Below, piece by piece: positions 7,979 through 16,193 of a DNA stretch of 43,554 nt. The notes under the pieces were generated by a model, which ran no database searches, was not told where the DNA came from, and was given only the letters and a program-made list of their open reading frames with translations. Numbering within the stretch: the stretch's first letter is position 1; the number at the start of each line of letters is the position of its first letter. Both the position numbers and the translations under genes were made by a program. This DNA is from Actinomadura darangshiensis (GTDB lineage Bacteria; Actinomycetota; Actinomycetes; Streptosporangiales; Streptosporangiaceae). The DNA lies in assembly GCF_004349235.1 (NCBI RefSeq), contig NZ_SMKY01000045.1:1-43554 (forward strand), in the 5' to 3' direction.

Positions 7979-8860
7979 GTGAGCGCACAGGCCCCGCGCA
8001 GGCCGGGCAAGGAGACGACGTTGCTGACCCACCCACGCGATCCGCACGCCGAGGCCCTCCGCTTCGAAAACGTCACGCTGGCGTTTCCGGGCGGCCGCCG
8101 GCCGGCCATCGAGGACGTGTCGTTCACGGTCGGGCGCGGCAAGTTCGTCGCGGTCATCGGGCCCAGCGGATGCGGCAAGAGCACCATCCTCAACCTGGCC
8201 GCCGGGCTGCTCTCTCCGACGGCCGGGGAGGTCTTCTTCAACGGAGAGCCGGTCACCGGAGTCAACTCCGAGGCGGCCTACGTCACCCAGCAGGCCCACC
8301 TGCTGCCGTGGCTGAGCGTCCGGGGCAACATCGGCCTCGCGCTGAAGTTCCGGAAGGTGCCCAAGGAGGAGCGTGCCGAGCGCATCGCCCACTGGACCGA
8401 GGTCGTCGGCCTCACCGGGTTCGAGGACCACTTCCCCCGGGAGCTGTCCGGCGGCATGCAGAAGCGGTGCGCGATCGCGCGGGCGCTGATCTACAACCCG
8501 TCCATCGTGCTCATGGACGAGCCGTTCGGCCCGCTGGACGCCATCACCCGGTTGCGGCTCCAGCAGGATCTGCTCGACCTGTGGGAGGAGCAGAACGGGA
8601 CGCTCGTCTTCGTCACGCACGACCTCAACGAGGCGATCTACCTCGCCGACGAGGTCATCGTGATGTCGGACGGGCCCGGCACGATCCGCCAGGTGCTGCC
8701 GGTGCCCTTCGAGCGGCCGCGCAAGATCGGCTCCCTGGTCGAGTCGCGGGAGTTCTCCGAGATCTACAACGACCTCTGGAGCCTCTTCAAGTCCGAACTG
8801 GACCTCGAAGGTCCGGATGAGGAAGCCCGCCACGCCGCGGCGCGAGGGGCGGAGCGTTGA
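7979..8860 (+). CDS. ABC transporter ATPase, nitrate/sulfonate/taurine type
   Basis: The 293-residue cytosolic ATPase energises the importer whose receptor and permease lie at 18983 and 20106. Walker A is GPSGCGKST, the Q-loop lies in VTQQAHLLPWLSV, the ABC signature is LSGGMQKR, Walker B is IVLMDEPFGPLD, and the switch His is in VFVTHDLNEA. The sequence class is that of SsuB/TauB, the group transporting small anions such as sulfonates, nitrate, pyrimidine precursors and aromatic acids. GTG 7979 follows AAGGAAGG by 8 nt. It is the first gene of the long operon, about 10 kb away from its partner subunits. Its stop codon overlaps the next start. Confidence 0.92.
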   Translation: MSAQAPRRPGKETTLLTHPRDPHAEALRFENVTLAFPGGRRPAIEDVSFTVGRGKFVAVIGPSGCGKSTILNLAAGLLSPTAGEVFFNGEPVTGVNSEAAYVTQQAHLLPWLSVRGNIGLALKFRKVPKEERAERIAHWTEVVGLTGFEDHFPRELSGGMQKRCAIARALIYNPSIVLMDEPFGPLDAITRLRLQQDLLDLWEEQNGTLVFVTHDLNEAIYLADEVIVMSDGPGTIRQVLPVPFERPRKIGSLVESREFSEIYNDLWSLFKSELDLEGPDEEARHAAARGAER

Positions 8861-9465
8861 TATCGGTTCAGGAGAAGATCCGGGTCCCCAGCCCGCCGGC
8901 GCGGGTCTGGGAGGTCGTGTCGGACCCCGCCGAGGTCGTGTCCTGCATCAGCGGGGCCGAGCTGGGGGAGGCCCACGACGACGGCTCGTTCGACGGGACC
9001 CTGGTCGTGAAGTTCGGTGCGGTGCGCGTCCGGTTCGCCGCCCGGGTCTCCCTGGAGCTGGCCCCGTCCGACCTCGAAGGGCGGCTGGAGGCGCGCGGCC
9101 GGGACGGGCAGCGCGCCACGCGGTTCACCGCCCACGCCACGTTCCGGATCGTGGAGGGCGACGGGCCGGACGATTCGCGGGTCCTGATGGACGGCGAGAT
9201 CCAGCTCACCGGCAAGCTCGCCTCGCTGGTGGAGGCGGGTGCCGGGGCCGTCGTGTCGCGGATGACGAAGGACTTCTCCCAGCGGCTCGTCCTGCTGTGC
9301 GCCGAACCCGCCGCCACCCCTGCCAAGGCTCCCACGCGGCCGCGCGCGCTCGGCCGGTTGCGCGCCTGGTGGGCGCGCCTGTTCACGCGGCGCAGGCCGC
9401 GGTCACAAGAACGCACCGCGACGGAGTCGAAGGAGACGGGGAGTGGCAGTGTCCAGGCTCAATAG
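8857..9465 (+). CDS. CoxG/SRPBCC-family protein
   Basis: The 202-residue product starts at TTG 8857, overlapping the ATPase stop by 4 bp. Residues 1-150 match the CoxG (carbon monoxide dehydrogenase subunit G) branch of the SRPBCC/START fold: VPSPPARVWEVVSDPAEVVSCISGAE at the start, and the alternating beta strands with a final long helix. CoxG proteins help mature or anchor molybdenum hydroxylases, but many homologues sit in aromatic catabolic operons without any such enzyme, as here. The C-terminal tail is very basic (RLRAWWARLFTRRRPRS), which could bind membrane phospholipid. A small-molecule carrier or chaperone role is inferred only. Confidence 0.75.
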   Translation: MISVQEKIRVPSPPARVWEVVSDPAEVVSCISGAELGEAHDDGSFDGTLVVKFGAVRVRFAARVSLELAPSDLEGRLEARGRDGQRATRFTAHATFRIVEGDGPDDSRVLMDGEIQLTGKLASLVEAGAGAVVSRMTKDFSQRLVLLCAEPAATPAKAPTRPRALGRLRAWWARLFTRRRPRSQERTATESKETGSGSVQAQ

Positions 9466-10303
9466 CGTGATCGCCGCGCTGGACGCGGGACGGCACGTGT
9501 TCGCGTCCTTCGCGTCCGCGGACCCCGCGGCCGCCGTCGAGTTCAGCACCGCCGGCTACGACGCCGTGGTGTTCGAGACCGAGCACAAGCCCTGGGACGC
9601 CCTCGCGCTGCGCGACAGCCTCCAGTACCTGCTGAACCGGCGGCAGATCTTCGAGGCCGGCGGGCTCGCGCCGGCGGTGACGCCTCTGGTGCGGATCCCG
9701 GTCAACGGCGCCGAGAAGGCGCAGTGGCAGGCCAAGCAGGCCCTCGACCTGGGCGCCTACGGCATCGTGTGGCCGCACATCACCTCGGTGGACGAGGCGT
9801 ACAACGCGGTCGCGGCCTGCCGCTATCCCCGGATGCCCGACGACCCCCGCTACGAGCCGGCCGGGCTGCGCGGCGACGGGCCGAACGCGGCGGCGCGCTA
9901 CTGGGGCGTCCCGAACGGCGAGTACTACGCCAGAAGCGACGTGTGGCCACTCGATCCGGACGGGGAGATCCTCGTCGCGATCATGATCGAGGACCAGCGG
10001 GGCATCGAGAACCTGCCGGACATCCTCGACCGGGTGCCGGGGATCGGCCTGGTCCTGCCCGGCGAGGGCGACCTGAGCCAGGAGCTGGGCGTGCCGCGCC
10101 AGTACGGGCATCCGCTGGTCATGGAGAGCAAGCGCCGGATCCTGGAGGTCTGCGCCGAGCGCGGTGTCGCCGTCGGCCATCCGCACGTGAGCGCCGACAA
10201 CGCCAAGCAGGTGCTGGACGACGGCTACCGGTTCCTGATGTCGGCGCCGGTCCGCTCCTACCCGGCCCTGGAGCTGGGCCGGACGCTCACCGGCGACACC
10301 TGA
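9443..10303 (+). CDS. HpcH/HpaI-family aldolase
   Basis: The 286-residue protein belongs to the class II pyruvate-dependent aldolase family HpcH/HpaI/CitE, which cleaves or forms C-C bonds in 4-hydroxy-2-oxo acids. Visible family marks are the VFETEHKPWD loop, the substrate-binding Arg of VRIPVNG, the metal ligand Glu in IMIEDQRGIENL and the Asp in GEGDLSQELG. GTG 9443 is preceded by AAGGAG (9430-9435), so the gene overlaps the CoxG-like gene by 23 bp. Directly ahead of a LigJ-like hydratase it could serve as the final aldolase (4-carboxy-4-hydroxy-2-oxoadipate cleavage to pyruvate and oxaloacetate), a job usually done by an unrelated RraA-like enzyme. That role is inference. Confidence 0.87.
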   Translation: MAVSRLNSVIAALDAGRHVFASFASADPAAAVEFSTAGYDAVVFETEHKPWDALALRDSLQYLLNRRQIFEAGGLAPAVTPLVRIPVNGAEKAQWQAKQALDLGAYGIVWPHITSVDEAYNAVAACRYPRMPDDPRYEPAGLRGDGPNAAARYWGVPNGEYYARSDVWPLDPDGEILVAIMIEDQRGIENLPDILDRVPGIGLVLPGEGDLSQELGVPRQYGHPLVMESKRRILEVCAERGVAVGHPHVSADNAKQVLDDGYRFLMSAPVRSYPALELGRTLTGDT

Positions 10304-10352
10304 CCGGGCCCGTCACCGCTCCCGCGCCCCCACACGAACTTGGAGAACCCTG

Positions 10353-11399
10353 ATGGTCATCGATTGCCACGGCCATTTCACCACCGCGCCGCCCGCGCTC
10401 GGGACGTGGCGGGAACGGCAGATCCGGGCGTTCGAGGACTCGGGCGCGCGGGTGTCGCCGGACGAGCTCGACATCGGCGACGAGGAGATCAGGACCGCGA
10501 TCGAGCAGGGGCAGCTGAAGCTCCAGCGTGAGCGCGGGACCGACGTGACGCTGTTCTCGCCCGGCGCGGGGAAGATGGCGCACCACTACGGGGACGAGCG
10601 GACCAGCCTGGACTGGTCGCGGGTGAGCAACGACCTGATCAGCCGCGTGTGCGCCCTGTTCCCCGGCCGGTTCGCCGGTGTCTGCCAGCTCCCGCAGTCA
10701 CCCGGCGGCGGCCTGGAGACCTCGATCCGCAATTCCGCCGCCGAACTGGAGCGCTGCGTCGAGGAACTCGGGTTCGTCGGCTGCCTGCTCAACCCGGACC
10801 CGTCCGACGGGTACTGGCAGGCGCCGCCGCTGACCGACAGGGTGTACTACCCGCTCTACGAAAAGCTGGTCGAGCTGGACGTACCGGCGATGGTGCACGT
10901 CGCGATGTCGCGGAACCCCTCGGTCCAGGGGACGTGCGCGCACTACCTCAACGGCGACACGGCGGCGTTCATGCAGCTGTGCATGTCCGACCTGTTCACC
11001 GACTTCCCGGACCTCAAGCTCATCCTGCCGCACGGCGGCGGCGCCGTCCCCTACCACTGGGGCCGGTACCGGGGCGTCATGCAGGACCAGGGGCGCCCGC
11101 CGCTGGAGGAGTCGATCCTGCGGAACGTCTTCTTCGACACGTGCGTGTATCACCGGCGCGGCCTGGAACTGCTGCTGGACGTCATTCCCGCGTGGAACGT
11201 CCTGTTCGCCTCGGAGATGATCGGCGCCGTCCGCAGCGTGGACCCCGAGACCGGGCGCCGCTTCGACGACACCAAGTATCAGCTCGACTCCATCACCGCC
11301 ATGAGCGACGCCGACCGCGCAGCCGTTTACGGCGGCAACGCGCTGCGGGTGTTCGCCCGTCTGGAGGACGTCCTGAAGAACGAAGGGACCCGGAAGTGA
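10353..11399 (+). CDS. LigJ-like amidohydrolase (4-oxalomesaconate hydratase type)
   Basis: The 348-residue protein is in the amidohydrolase_2 superfamily. It opens with DCHGHFTTAPPALGTWR, closely resembling the DCHGHYTTAP start of Sphingobium LigJ. The metal-binding HxH (His6, His8), an internal His around VPAMVHVAMS, the ILPHGGG strand and SEMIGAVRSVDP, carrying the catalytic Glu, agree with LigJ. LigJ hydrates 4-oxalomesaconate to 4-carboxy-4-hydroxy-2-oxoadipate in the protocatechuate 4,5-cleavage and gallate pathways. The product would be the substrate of an aldolase, and an HpcH-type aldolase gene ends 49 bp upstream. Substrate variation within the family cannot be excluded. Confidence 0.82.
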   Translation: MVIDCHGHFTTAPPALGTWRERQIRAFEDSGARVSPDELDIGDEEIRTAIEQGQLKLQRERGTDVTLFSPGAGKMAHHYGDERTSLDWSRVSNDLISRVCALFPGRFAGVCQLPQSPGGGLETSIRNSAAELERCVEELGFVGCLLNPDPSDGYWQAPPLTDRVYYPLYEKLVELDVPAMVHVAMSRNPSVQGTCAHYLNGDTAAFMQLCMSDLFTDFPDLKLILPHGGGAVPYHWGRYRGVMQDQGRPPLEESILRNVFFDTCVYHRRGLELLLDVIPAWNVLFASEMIGAVRSVDPETGRRFDDTKYQLDSITAMSDADRAAVYGGNALRVFARLEDVLKNEGTRK

Positions 11400-13048
11400 A
11401 GGTCTACGAAGCGCTCGCCGAGGCGTTCGTCCAAGAGGGGACGAGCGACGTCTTCGGCATGATGGGCGACGCCAACATGCACTGGATGAACGCGCTGGCC
11501 CAGCGCGGCGTGCGGCTGTACGAGGTCCGGCACGAGGGGTCGGGCCTGGGCATGGCGGACGGGTGGGCGCGGGCCGCCGGCCGCCCTGGCGTGGTGACGA
11601 CGACGAGTGGGCCGGGCGTCTCCCAGCTGGCGACGTCGATGGTGTGCGCCAGCCGCGCCCGGACGCCGCTGGTCGCGTTCTGCGGCGAGACGACCTGGGG
11701 CGACCGGGACGCCGTCCAGTACCTGGACCAGCAGCGGTTCGCCGCCGCGATCGAGTGCGGGTTCGTCCACCTGTCCCGGCCCGACCAGGCCGAGGAGGCG
11801 GTCCAGCGGGCGTTCTACCTGGCGCGGACCGAGTCGCGGCCGGTGATGCTGAGCGCGCCGATCGACGTCCAGAAGGGCGCCTTCGAGGAGGCCGGCCCCT
11901 ACGTCCCCTCGACCGGCCTGATCGACCGGCCCCGGCTGCTGCCGGACCCGTCCCGCATCCAGCGGGCCTGCGACCTGGTCGGGGCGAGCAAGCGGGTCGT
12001 CGTGATCGTCGGCCGGGGAGCACGCCGCGCCGGCGCGGCCGAGCAGGTGCTGCGGTTGCAGGAGCAGACCGGCGCGCTGCTGGCCACCACCCTCCAGGCG
12101 AAGAACTGGCTCTGCGCGGACACCGACTTCCATGTGGGCATCTCGGGGCTGTTCGGCAGCAAGGTCGCGCAGGAGCTGCTCCAGGAGGCCGACTGCGTGA
12201 TCGCGGTGGGCGCCAGCCTCAACGGCTACACGACCGAGCACGGTTACCTCTTCCCCGACGCCAGGTACGTGCAGATCGACACCACACCGCACCTGGTCAT
12301 GGGGAACGGCGCGGTCGCCGACTGCTACATCCAGGCCGACGCGGTCACCGCGCTCACCGAGCTCAGCCGAGCGCTGGAGGAGCGCTCGGTCAGGCTGGAG
12401 GGCTTCCACACCGAGCAGATGCGCGACCGGCTGACCGCTCCGCTGCTGGACCCGGCCGACATCAGGCGCGAGCCGGACCGCCTGGACCCGCGCGAGGCGA
12501 TCCAGATCATCGACTCGGAGCTGCCGGGGGAGATGGGTCTCGTGCTGGGCAGCGGCCACCAGGTCGACTTCGGCACCATGCTCTTCCAGCGGTCGCGCGA
12601 GGTGCTGTCCAACTACGGCATGTTCGGCGCCATCGGCCAGGCCCCGCTGCTGACCATCGGGACGATCGTCGCGAACGGCGGCAGGCCCCACTTCGTGGTG
12701 GAGGGCGATGCCAGCTTCCTGATGCACCTGCCCGAGTTCGAGACCGCGTGCCGGTACGGGCTGCCGGTCCTCGTGGTGGTGATGAACGACGAGGGGCTGG
12801 GCGCCGAGTACCACAAGTCCAAGGCCGCGGGCCTGGACCCCGGCCTCGCGACCATCCCCACCCCGGAGCTGGGCTCCGTCGCCGTGGCGCTGGGCGGCGG
12901 CGGGGCCACCGTCCGCACCACCGGGCAGCTCCGCACGGCCCTGGCCGAGTACGTGGCGGACCCCAGGCCGACCGTCATCGACGTCCGCATCACCCGCGAG
13001 GTGCTCAGCGTCCCCTACCGGCGCCTCTGGTTCGGCGAGGACGTGTGA
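11396..13048 (+). CDS. ThDP-dependent enzyme, acetolactate synthase/2-oxoacid decarboxylase-like
   Basis: This 550-residue protein has the three-domain layout of the acetolactate synthase/benzoylformate decarboxylase superfamily. The N-terminal pyrimidine-binding domain holds the activating Glu in YEVRHEGSG. The central Rossmann-like domain includes VVVIVGRGARRAG. The C-terminal diphosphate domain has the Mg-ThDP motif starting EGDASF and ending VVVMND, with GDA replacing the usual GDG. GTG 11396 overlaps the previous stop (GTGA). In this operon it probably decarboxylates or ligates a 2-oxo acid produced by ring degradation; amino-acid synthesis is unlikely because no small regulatory subunit follows. 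The exact reaction is not readable. Confidence 0.85.
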   Translation: MKVYEALAEAFVQEGTSDVFGMMGDANMHWMNALAQRGVRLYEVRHEGSGLGMADGWARAAGRPGVVTTTSGPGVSQLATSMVCASRARTPLVAFCGETTWGDRDAVQYLDQQRFAAAIECGFVHLSRPDQAEEAVQRAFYLARTESRPVMLSAPIDVQKGAFEEAGPYVPSTGLIDRPRLLPDPSRIQRACDLVGASKRVVVIVGRGARRAGAAEQVLRLQEQTGALLATTLQAKNWLCADTDFHVGISGLFGSKVAQELLQEADCVIAVGASLNGYTTEHGYLFPDARYVQIDTTPHLVMGNGAVADCYIQADAVTALTELSRALEERSVRLEGFHTEQMRDRLTAPLLDPADIRREPDRLDPREAIQIIDSELPGEMGLVLGSGHQVDFGTMLFQRSREVLSNYGMFGAIGQAPLLTIGTIVANGGRPHFVVEGDASFLMHLPEFETACRYGLPVLVVVMNDEGLGAEYHKSKAAGLDPGLATIPTPELGSVAVALGGGGATVRTTGQLRTALAEYVADPRPTVIDVRITREVLSVPYRRLWFGEDV

Positions 13049-13049
13049 G

Positions 13050-13943
13050 ATGACGTCCCTCAAGGTGCAACTCGGGAACTACCCCCACACGCGGCCGCTC
13101 AAGGAGCGGACGATCCCCGTCGACGGCGTCGACTGCCACTTCACCGAGTCGTCCCCGCTGCATGCCGCCTTCGCCCGGATGGTCCGGAACCTGGAGTACG
13201 ACGTCTGCGAGATGCCGGTGGCCACCTACCTCCAGGCGCGGGAGGCCGGCGTCCCGGTCAGGCTGCTCCCGGTGGTGATGGTCGGCAGCGGGCACCACCG
13301 GTCCCTGACCCGGCTGCCGGACGGTCCCGGCCTGTCGCCCCGCGACCTGCCCGGCCGGCGGGTCGCCGTCCGCGCCTACAGCCAGACCACCGGCCTGTGG
13401 GTGCGCGGGATCCTCCGCGAGGACTTCGGGGTCGATGCTTCGGACGTCACCTGGATGACCACGGAGGAGCCGCACGTCGCGCAGTACCGGAACCCGCCGA
13501 ACGTGCGGCTCTGCGCGGCGGAGCGCGTCGTGGACCTGCTGCGCGCCGGGGACGCCGACGCCGCGGTGCTCGGGCCGCGCGCGATCGGCGGGCAGGGCGC
13601 GGGGCTGGTCCCGATAGTCCCGGACGCGGAGGAGGCGGAGCGCGCCTGGGAGAAGCGGCACGGCGCCGTCCCGGTGAACCACCTGGTCGTGGCGAGCGAC
13701 GACGCCGTCCGGTCCGCGCCGGACGCGGTGGCCGCGCTGTACCGCGCCCTCGCGGAGGCGATCGCCGCCACGGCCGGGGAACGCGACGGCTCGCCGGGCG
13801 GACGCGCGGTCGCGGCCGGCTGGACCGAGCCGCTGCTCAGGTGCCTGGACGTGGCGGGCCGGTACGCCCTCGAACAGCAGGTCGTGCGGTCGCCGGTCGA
13901 CATCGGCGCCATCGAGAGGGAAAGCGGGTTCCTCGACCGGTGA
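13050..13943 (+). CDS. 4,5-dihydroxyphthalate decarboxylase family protein, copy 1
   Basis: The 297-residue protein lacks any signal peptide and belongs to the group related to Pht5, which uses a periplasmic-binding-protein fold (NMT1/ThiY-like) as a cytosolic enzyme. Marks shared with the other two copies in this operon are an N-terminal GNYPHTRPL, LEYDVCEMPVATYL, and the central VRAYSQTTGLWVRGIL followed by VTWMTTEEPHV. Pht5 removes a carboxylate from 4,5-dihydroxyphthalate to give protocatechuate. The start is 1 bp after the preceding stop, implying coupled translation. Because three divergent copies are present, different substrates, a heteromeric enzyme or ligand-sensing roles are all possible. 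Confidence 0.8.
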   Translation: MTSLKVQLGNYPHTRPLKERTIPVDGVDCHFTESSPLHAAFARMVRNLEYDVCEMPVATYLQAREAGVPVRLLPVVMVGSGHHRSLTRLPDGPGLSPRDLPGRRVAVRAYSQTTGLWVRGILREDFGVDASDVTWMTTEEPHVAQYRNPPNVRLCAAERVVDLLRAGDADAAVLGPRAIGGQGAGLVPIVPDAEEAERAWEKRHGAVPVNHLVVASDDAVRSAPDAVAALYRALAEAIAATAGERDGSPGGRAVAAGWTEPLLRCLDVAGRYALEQQVVRSPVDIGAIERESGFLDR

Positions 13944-14007
13944 AAGGCACGGACGAAACGAGCGCCGGCGGACGCCGCGCCGTGCACGGGCATGAGGAGG
14001 CCCCGAG

Positions 14008-15210
14008 ATGACGGGATTGCGGTACCGGCCCTACGCCCCCACCCGGCGGCCGGACGAGCTCACGCCCGCCCTGCTGGAGAAGATCGAGTGGCGGCGGCGC
14101 GCGGCGGCGGAGCCGTTCCGCGGCGTGGCCGGATCGGACGGGGTGCGTCCGGGGCTGTTCCCGCTGCGCGACACGGGCCCCGGCGACCGCGTGATGCGCC
14201 GGGCCGCCGAAGAGTACCTGGCCGTGCTCTCCCCGGTTGAGCTGGCCGAAGCCCGCTTCGCGATGGACGACGTCACCTGGCGCCACTGGGCGAACGGGGC
14301 GCGGTACTTCCTGCGGCACGGCCTGTGCCTGGAGGACCTCGACGAGGAGAAGCGGCACCGGGCCCTCGCGCTCGTCCGCGCGAGCCTCAGCGAGTACGGG
14401 GCCGGCCAGGTCCTCGACCTGATGCGCCTCAACCTGACGATCGGTGAGCTGCGCGGCGAAGAGGACCTGCTCAACGAGTGGCTGTACTGGTTCAGCCTCT
14501 ACGGGGAGCCCGAGAGCGGCGGGCCGTGGGGCTGGCAGCTCGACGGCCACCACGTGTGCGTCAACTGCGTCTTCGTCGGCGGCCACATGGTTCTCACGCC
14601 GGCGTTCCTCGGCGCCGAGCCGGTGGCGGCCGAGGCCGGCAGGTACGCCGGGACCGCCGCGTTCCGGCGGGAGGAGGCCCTCGGGCGGGAACTGTTCACC
14701 AGCCTGAACGCCCGCCAGCGGGAACGGACGCTGATCGCCGACGAGCTGCCGCCCGAGCTGTTCGCCGGCGCGTTCCGCGACAACTTCGAGCTGGACTACC
14801 GGGGCCTGCCGATGGGCGAGATGACACCGGGGCAGCGCGCGATCGCGGCGGACCTCATCGGCATGTACGTGAACCGGGCCGCCGACGGGCACGCCCGGGC
14901 CCGGATGGACGAGGTCCGCGCCCACGAGGAGGACACCCGCTTCGCCTGGGCCGGAGACCCCGGCGACGTCTTCTACTACCGCGTCCACAGCCCGGTGATC
15001 CTCATCGAGTTCGAGCACCAGGCCGGCGTGATGTTCGACAACGAGGTTCCGTCGCGGCGGCACATCCACACCGTCGTCCGCACCCCCAACGGCAACGACT
15101 ACGGGATCGACCTGCTGCGGCAGCACCACGAACGGTTCCACCGGCGGCCCGCCGGTGGACCGGCGGCGGGCCGGGCGCGACCGGCCGGACGAGAGGGAGA
15201 CTGGCGATGA
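14008..15210 (+). CDS. DUF3500-domain protein
   Basis: The 400-residue soluble protein matches DUF3500 in its central motifs: PWGWQLDGHHVCVN, a GPWGWQ-type segment with a His pair, and the C-terminal YYRVHSPVILIEFEHQAGV followed by RRHIHTVVRTPNGNDYG. Clustered His, Glu and Asp residues (DGHH, EFEHQ, RHIHT, QHHERFH) suggest a metal site, but the family has no established reaction that I can name. It lies between decarboxylase-family copies 1 and 2, 64 bp after the former and overlapping the latter by ATGA, so it is an integral part of the pathway. Esterase, hydrolase or oxygenase roles are open. The C-terminal 20 residues are low-complexity and basic. Confidence 0.83.
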   Translation: MTGLRYRPYAPTRRPDELTPALLEKIEWRRRAAAEPFRGVAGSDGVRPGLFPLRDTGPGDRVMRRAAEEYLAVLSPVELAEARFAMDDVTWRHWANGARYFLRHGLCLEDLDEEKRHRALALVRASLSEYGAGQVLDLMRLNLTIGELRGEEDLLNEWLYWFSLYGEPESGGPWGWQLDGHHVCVNCVFVGGHMVLTPAFLGAEPVAAEAGRYAGTAAFRREEALGRELFTSLNARQRERTLIADELPPELFAGAFRDNFELDYRGLPMGEMTPGQRAIAADLIGMYVNRAADGHARARMDEVRAHEEDTRFAWAGDPGDVFYYRVHSPVILIEFEHQAGVMFDNEVPSRRHIHTVVRTPNGNDYGIDLLRQHHERFHRRPAGGPAAGRARPAGREGDWR

Positions 15211-16085
15211 GAATGGTTCTGGGCCGCGACGATCTCGCGGCCGCCGCGGCGGCGGCCGTCCGCGAGACCGGCACGGAGCTGGAACGGCTCGACGTGCGGC
15301 CGGTGCACAAGGCGTCGCGCGGCTTCGTGAACGCGGGCGCCCCGGACGTCTGCGAGCTGGCGGTGGTGACGCTGCTCCAGGCCGCCGCGTACGGGAGGCC
15401 GGTGGTGCTGCTCCCGGTCACCACGCTCGGCCGCTTCCAGCACCAGACCCTGGTGACGTGCGGAGACCTGACGGTCGCGGACGTCGAGGGCGGGAGCGTC
15501 GGCGTCCGCTCGTGGAGCCAGACGACCGGGGTGTGGCTGCGGGGCTTCCTCGCTGAGCAGTACGGGGTCGACCTGCGGAAGGTCGACTGGGTGACCTACG
15601 AGGACGCCCACGTCGACCGGTACGAGGACCCGGCGTGGGTGAAGCGCGCCCCCGAGGGAACCCGGCTGCAGGCCGACTTTCTCGAAGGCCGCCTCGACTT
15701 CGCGATCATGGGCAACGAGCTCCCGTCCGACGATCGGATCCGCACCGCCGTCGCGGACGCTGGCGACGTCGCCGCGCAGTGGTCGCGCGACAAGGGCTTC
15801 GCCCCGATCAACCACGTCATCGGCGTGGCCGAGGCCGCCGCCAAGGAGCACTCCGCCGCGATCTGCGCCGCCTACGACGCGATGAGCGCCGCGGTCGCGG
15901 ATGCCGCGCGGCCGGGGTCGGCGGACCTGAACCCGGTGGGCTTCGAGGCGCTGCGCGGACCCCTCTCGCAGGCCGCGGCGTACGCGCTGGAGCAGGAGGT
16001 GCTTCCCCGCGCGGTGGAGTTCGACGAGCTGGTGTCGCGGTCCTGCGCGGCCCTCGGGGTGGTGCCGGCACGGCTGGGCGGCTGA
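15207..16085 (+). CDS. 4,5-dihydroxyphthalate decarboxylase family protein, divergent copy 2
   Basis: ATG 15207 overlaps the DUF3500 stop (ATGA). The 292-residue product keeps the core family motifs: APDVCELAVVTLLQAA, VRSWSQTTGVWLRGFL and VDWVTYEDAHVDRY. It lacks the N-terminal GxYPHxxxL segment present in copies 1 and 3, having instead an Ala-rich start (DDLAAAAAAAVRETG). Since that segment lines the ligand site in this fold, altered chemistry or a non-catalytic partner role is plausible. There is no signal peptide, so it is not an extracellular receptor. A string of 15-bp tandem repeats begins 16 bp after its stop. Confidence 0.75.
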   Translation: MRMVLGRDDLAAAAAAAVRETGTELERLDVRPVHKASRGFVNAGAPDVCELAVVTLLQAAAYGRPVVLLPVTTLGRFQHQTLVTCGDLTVADVEGGSVGVRSWSQTTGVWLRGFLAEQYGVDLRKVDWVTYEDAHVDRYEDPAWVKRAPEGTRLQADFLEGRLDFAIMGNELPSDDRIRTAVADAGDVAAQWSRDKGFAPINHVIGVAEAAAKEHSAAICAAYDAMSAAVADAARPGSADLNPVGFEALRGPLSQAAAYALEQEVLPRAVEFDELVSRSCAALGVVPARLGG

Positions 16086-16101
16086 CCCCGAGGCAAGGCA
16101 T

Positions 16102-16161
16102 GGGCCCGCAAGGCGCGGGCGCGCAAGGTACGGGCCCGCAAGGCGCGGGCCCGCCAGGCAC
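16102..16161 (+). repeat. Tandem repeat, four units of 15 bp
   Basis: Units at 16102-16116, 16117-16131, 16132-16146 and 16147-16161 follow the pattern GGGCCCGCAAGGCGC with one to three changes each; units 1 and 3 are identical. They fill most of the 108-bp gap between decarboxylase-family copies 2 and 3. No stop-free continuation of the upstream gene uses them. Slipped-strand expansion or an mRNA structure within the operon is possible. Confidence 0.85.
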
Positions 16162-16193
16162 CGGCGTGTGAAGCAGCGGATGGAAGGCAGGCG

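Noticed and set aside
10698..12023. Long open frame on the minus strand opposite the hydratase and ThDP genes
   Set aside because: Arg/Pro/Gly-rich translation with no family likeness; a by-product of high GC opposite real genes, like many other long antisense frames across 7-20 kb.
15635..16171. Collagen-like GPQGAGAQGT repeats in a frame through the 15-bp tandem repeat
   Set aside because: The frame is a shadow of decarboxylase-family copy 2; the apparent collagen motif comes only from reading the DNA repeat in that frame.
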